A DNA stretch of 7,975 nt. Source: Cellvibrionaceae bacterium (GTDB taxonomy: Bacteria > Pseudomonadota > Gammaproteobacteria > Pseudomonadales > Cellvibrionaceae). The notes beneath the pieces were generated by a model. That model searched no databases. It was given only the letters and a program-made list of their open reading frames with translations, and was not told the origin of the DNA. The stretch covers positions 1 through 7,975 of the forward strand of contig JAGKXA010000199.1 of the NCBI GenBank assembly GCA_021151615.1. Direction: 5' to 3'. Positions 5,882 to 7,975 of this stretch are shown here, one piece after another. Both the position numbers and the translations under genes were made by a program. Every line of letters starts with the position of its first letter. Position 1 is the stretch's first letter.

Positions 5882-6868
5882 TTAATCGTTTCTTAAACTA
5901 GCCGGCGGCCAGTTTTCCAAACGCATACCTAGTGACAGACCACGTGACGCAAGAACATCTTTAATCTCAGTCAGCGACTTCTTACCCAGGTTTGGAGTTT
6001 TCAACAGCTCAACTTCAGTGCGCTGAATCAAATCACCAATGTAGTAAATATTTTCTGCTTTCAAACAGTTTGCTGAACGGACGGTGAGCTCCAAATCATC
6101 CACTGGGCGCAACAGAATCGGATCAATAGCCTCTTCTTTTTGCTCAGGAGCTGACTGCTTCTCACCTTCGAGATCAACAAATACTGCCAATTGTTGTTGC
6201 AGGATAGTAGCAGCGCGACGAATAGCTTCTTCAGGATCAATGGTACCGTTGGTTTCCAAATCCAGAATCAACTTATCCAAGTCAGTGCGCTGCTCCACAC
6301 GAGCACTCTCAACACTGTAAGCCAAACGCTTTACCGGACTGAAAGACGCATCTAATTGCAAACGACCAATTGCGCGACTCTCATCATCATCGCGACGACG
6401 ACTGTCAGCAGGCTGATAACCGCGACCACGAGCAATGGTTAAACGCATTTTCAATTCAGTGTTGCCGGTGATATTGGCAATCACATGATCTGGATTTTTA
6501 ATTTCCACATCGTGATCGACCTGAATATCAGCAGCAGTAACAACCCCCGGACCTTTTTTGCTCAAAGTAAGAACCGCATGATCCTTACCGTGCATGATAA
6601 CTGCAACACCTTTGAGGTTAAGAAGGATCTCAATTACATCCTCTCGCACACCTTCAATAGCACTGTACTCATGCAGCACACCTTCGATTTCTGCTTCAAC
6701 AATGGCACAACCGGCCATTGAAGAAAGCAGAATACGACGCAATGCATTGCCCAAAGTATGTCCGAAACCACGCTCTAATGGTTCCAACACAACGCGTGCG
6801 CGTGTTGGGCCATTTTCTGTTACATCAATATGACGCGGAGTTAAAAATTCGTTTACTGCAGTCTGCAT
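5882..6868 (-). CDS. rpoA: DNA-directed RNA polymerase subunit alpha
   Basis: Alpha dimerises to nucleate RNA polymerase assembly, and its C-terminal domain contacts UP elements and activators. From the ATG at 6868 the protein has 328 residues and begins MQTAVNEFLTPRHIDV, as in Pseudomonas. The N-terminal domain has the assembly segment LERGFGHTLGNALRRILLSS (about 31-50, with Arg44/Arg45). A linker near 235-247 leads to the C-terminal domain, DLELTVRSANCLKAENIYYIG. There Arg264 corresponds to E. coli Arg265, the DNA- and activator-contact residue. The frame also opens two codons earlier with a GTG at 6874, but the AGGTG Shine-Dalgarno overlaps that GTG, so the ATG is preferred. It lies 26 bp after rpsD in the alpha operon. 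Confidence 0.98.
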   Translation of the reverse strand: MQTAVNEFLTPRHIDVTENGPTRARVVLEPLERGFGHTLGNALRRILLSSMAGCAIVEAEIEGVLHEYSAIEGVREDVIEILLNLKGVAVIMHGKDHAVLTLSKKGPGVVTAADIQVDHDVEIKNPDHVIANITGNTELKMRLTIARGRGYQPADSRRRDDDESRAIGRLQLDASFSPVKRLAYSVESARVEQRTDLDKLILDLETNGTIDPEEAIRRAATILQQQLAVFVDLEGEKQSAPEQKEEAIDPILLRPVDDLELTVRSANCLKAENIYYIGDLIQRTEVELLKTPNLGKKSLTEIKDVLASRGLSLGMRLENWPPASLRND

Positions 6869-6873
6869 AGCCA

Positions 6874-6878
6874 CACCT
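6874..6878 (-). promoter_or_regulatory. Ribosome-binding site that decides the rpoA start
   Basis: AGGTG (6878-6874, minus strand) lies five bases before the ATG at 6868. The alternative GTG start (6874-6872) shares its first base with this element and would have no usable Shine-Dalgarno of its own. Confidence 0.7.
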
Positions 6879-6894
6879 GTTAGCGGATCGTCCC

Positions 6895-7515
6895 TTACTT
6901 GGAGTAAAGCTCGACGATGAGGTTCTCGTTGATGTCAGCAGGTAAATCAATACGATCTGGAACGCGTTTGAAAACGCCTTCTTTCTTCTCGCTGTTTACG
7001 TCAACCCACTCGACGTTGCTGCGTTGACCAGCCAGATTCAATGCGTTTTGAATACGCAATTGCTTTTTGGCTTTCTCACGCACAGAAACCACATCACCCG
7101 CAGCTACCTGAAAAGACGCGACATTTACAGTTTTGCCATTCACGCTAATTGCTTTGTGAGAAACCAATTGACGAGATTCTGCACGAGTAGAGCCAAACCC
7201 CATACGATAAACAACGTTATCCAAACGGGCTTCCAGCAACTTCAACAGGTTTTCACCAGTTGCACCTTTACGGCGGGCTGCTTCTTTGTAATAGCCACGG
7301 AATTGCTTTTCTAAAATGCCATAAATACGGCGAACCTTTTGCTTTTCACGCAATTGCACACCGTAATCAGACAAACGACCACGACGTTGGCCATGTTGAC
7401 CTGGTGCGGTTTCAATTTTGCACTTTGAATCCAGTGCGCGCGCGCCACTTTTCAGGAACAGATCAGTTCCTTCGCGGCGAGACAGTTTACAAGTTGGTCC
7501 AATATAACGAGCCAT
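6895..7515 (-). CDS. rpsD: 30S ribosomal protein S4
   Basis: Primary 16S rRNA-binding protein of the small subunit. In E. coli it also represses translation of the alpha operon from a site near rpsM, which is outside this window. The 206-residue product is the same length as E. coli S4. It contains LSRREGTDLFLKSGARALD, the LSDYGVQLREKQKVRRIYG segment, and the S4 RNA-binding domain around LLEARLDNVVYRMGFGSTRA (about 92-111). It ends ADINENLIVELYSK. Only Cys9 and Cys32 of the four zinc-ligand cysteines of zinc-binding S4 proteins are present, so this is the zinc-free type. GGGGGAG (7530-7524) is eight bases before the ATG. The rpsK stop lies 15 bp upstream, indicating tight co-transcription and probable translational coupling. 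Confidence 0.99.
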   Translation of the reverse strand: MARYIGPTCKLSRREGTDLFLKSGARALDSKCKIETAPGQHGQRRGRLSDYGVQLREKQKVRRIYGILEKQFRGYYKEAARRKGATGENLLKLLEARLDNVVYRMGFGSTRAESRQLVSHKAISVNGKTVNVASFQVAAGDVVSVREKAKKQLRIQNALNLAGQRSNVEWVDVNSEKKEGVFKRVPDRIDLPADINENLIVELYSK

Positions 7516-7530
7516 TTTCTATGCTCCCCC

Positions 7531-7926
7531 TTATACGCGACGTTTTTTCGGCGGACGGCAGCCGTTGTGTGGAATCGGCGTAACGTCAGTGATGTTGGTA
7601 ATTTTATAACCAACATTATTCAGGGCACGTACCGCTGATTCACGGCCAGGCCCTGGGCCTTTAACTTCTACGTCAAGGTTCTTTAAACCATATTCTTTTG
7701 CAGCCTCACCAGCGCGCTCTGCAGCGACCTGAGCAGCAAAAGGAGTACTTTTACGTGAACCACGGAAACCCGAACCACCAGAAGTTGCCCACGCCAATGC
7801 ATTGCCTTGGCGATCAGTAATGGTAACGATGGTGTTGTTAAAAGAGGCATGGATGTGCGCAACGCCATCAATTACCGTCTTTTTAACTTTTTTCTTGGCT
7901 GTGGTTTTATTACCTGGCTTAGCCAT
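7531..7926 (-). CDS. rpsK: 30S ribosomal protein S11
   Basis: Small-subunit platform protein near the decoding-site mRNA exit. The 131-residue product (E. coli 129) has the Lys-rich N-terminus MAKPGNKTTAKKKVKK, then GVAHIHASFNNTIVTITDRQG, WATSGGSGFRGSRKSTPFAAQ and the invariant end VTPIPHNGCRPPKKRRV. AGGAAG (7939-7934) lies seven bases before the ATG at 7926. It is the first complete alpha-operon gene in the window. The remaining 49 bp to the edge show no rpsM stop codon context I can identify, so the end of the expected rpsM lies further upstream. Confidence 0.99.
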   Translation of the reverse strand: MAKPGNKTTAKKKVKKTVIDGVAHIHASFNNTIVTITDRQGNALAWATSGGSGFRGSRKSTPFAAQVAAERAGEAAKEYGLKNLDVEVKGPGPGRESAVRALNNVGYKITNITDVTPIPHNGCRPPKKRRV

Positions 7927-7975
7927 AGCAATTCTTCCTACTAATTTTTACCGTATGTGAATGAGATTCGCGATC

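Noticed and set aside
6869..6874. GTG start two codons upstream for rpoA
   Set aside because: It overlaps the only good Shine-Dalgarno, and homologues begin at the ATG (MQ...NEFL).
1..7975. CRISPR arrays, insertion sequences, tRNA or rRNA genes, prophage or defence genes
   Set aside because: I saw no repeat-spacer arrays, transposase-like frames, tRNA cloverleaf arms or rRNA. The window is core genome apart from the small RNA.

Overview
This window is ordinary core-genome DNA of a gammaproteobacterium, with one non-coding gene hidden in its largest gap. The proteins resemble Pseudomonas homologues. The order ssb - MFS transporter - uvrA - (gap) - rplQ - rpoA - rpsD - rpsK is, from memory, that of Pseudomonas, where bfrA and katA lie between uvrA and rplQ. 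The moderate G+C and the absence of those two genes suggest a relative outside Pseudomonas, perhaps Cellvibrionaceae. That placement is a guess.

Layout. Bases 1-358 (minus) hold the N-terminal 119 codons of ssb, cut by the window edge. Bases 457-1833 (minus) hold a YajR-type major facilitator transporter with a C-terminal YAM domain. A 201-bp divergent promoter region separates it from uvrA (2035-4908, plus), which encodes a complete excision-repair ATPase. Bases 5367-7926 (minus) hold the distal alpha operon in the order of transcription rpsK, rpsD, rpoA, rplQ. The rpsM expected upstream lies off the edge. A bidirectional terminator follows rplQ, and another intrinsic terminator lies between rpoA and rplQ.

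The 458-bp space between uvrA and rplQ has no protein gene. Its minus strand carries what I read as a CsrB/RsmZ-type regulatory RNA of about 165-170 nt (about 5091 to 4921). It has ten GGA motifs, including four exact CAGGA(C/A/T)G repeats. Several GGA motifs sit in hairpin loops, one of them in the loop of a strong intrinsic terminator. Upstream are a -10 box (TAGAAT) and an 18-bp imperfect palindrome, TGTGAG-N6-CCGACA, that resembles the GacA/UvrY binding site. RNAs of this type bind and sequester CsrA/RsmA, and are switched on by the GacS/GacA (BarA/UvrY) two-component system.

The protein genes cover single-strand DNA binding, nucleotide excision repair, a transporter of unknown substrate, and ribosome/RNA polymerase assembly. 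The RNA gene is convergent with uvrA. No uvrA terminator is visible before the RNA gene, so uvrA read-through would be antisense to it.
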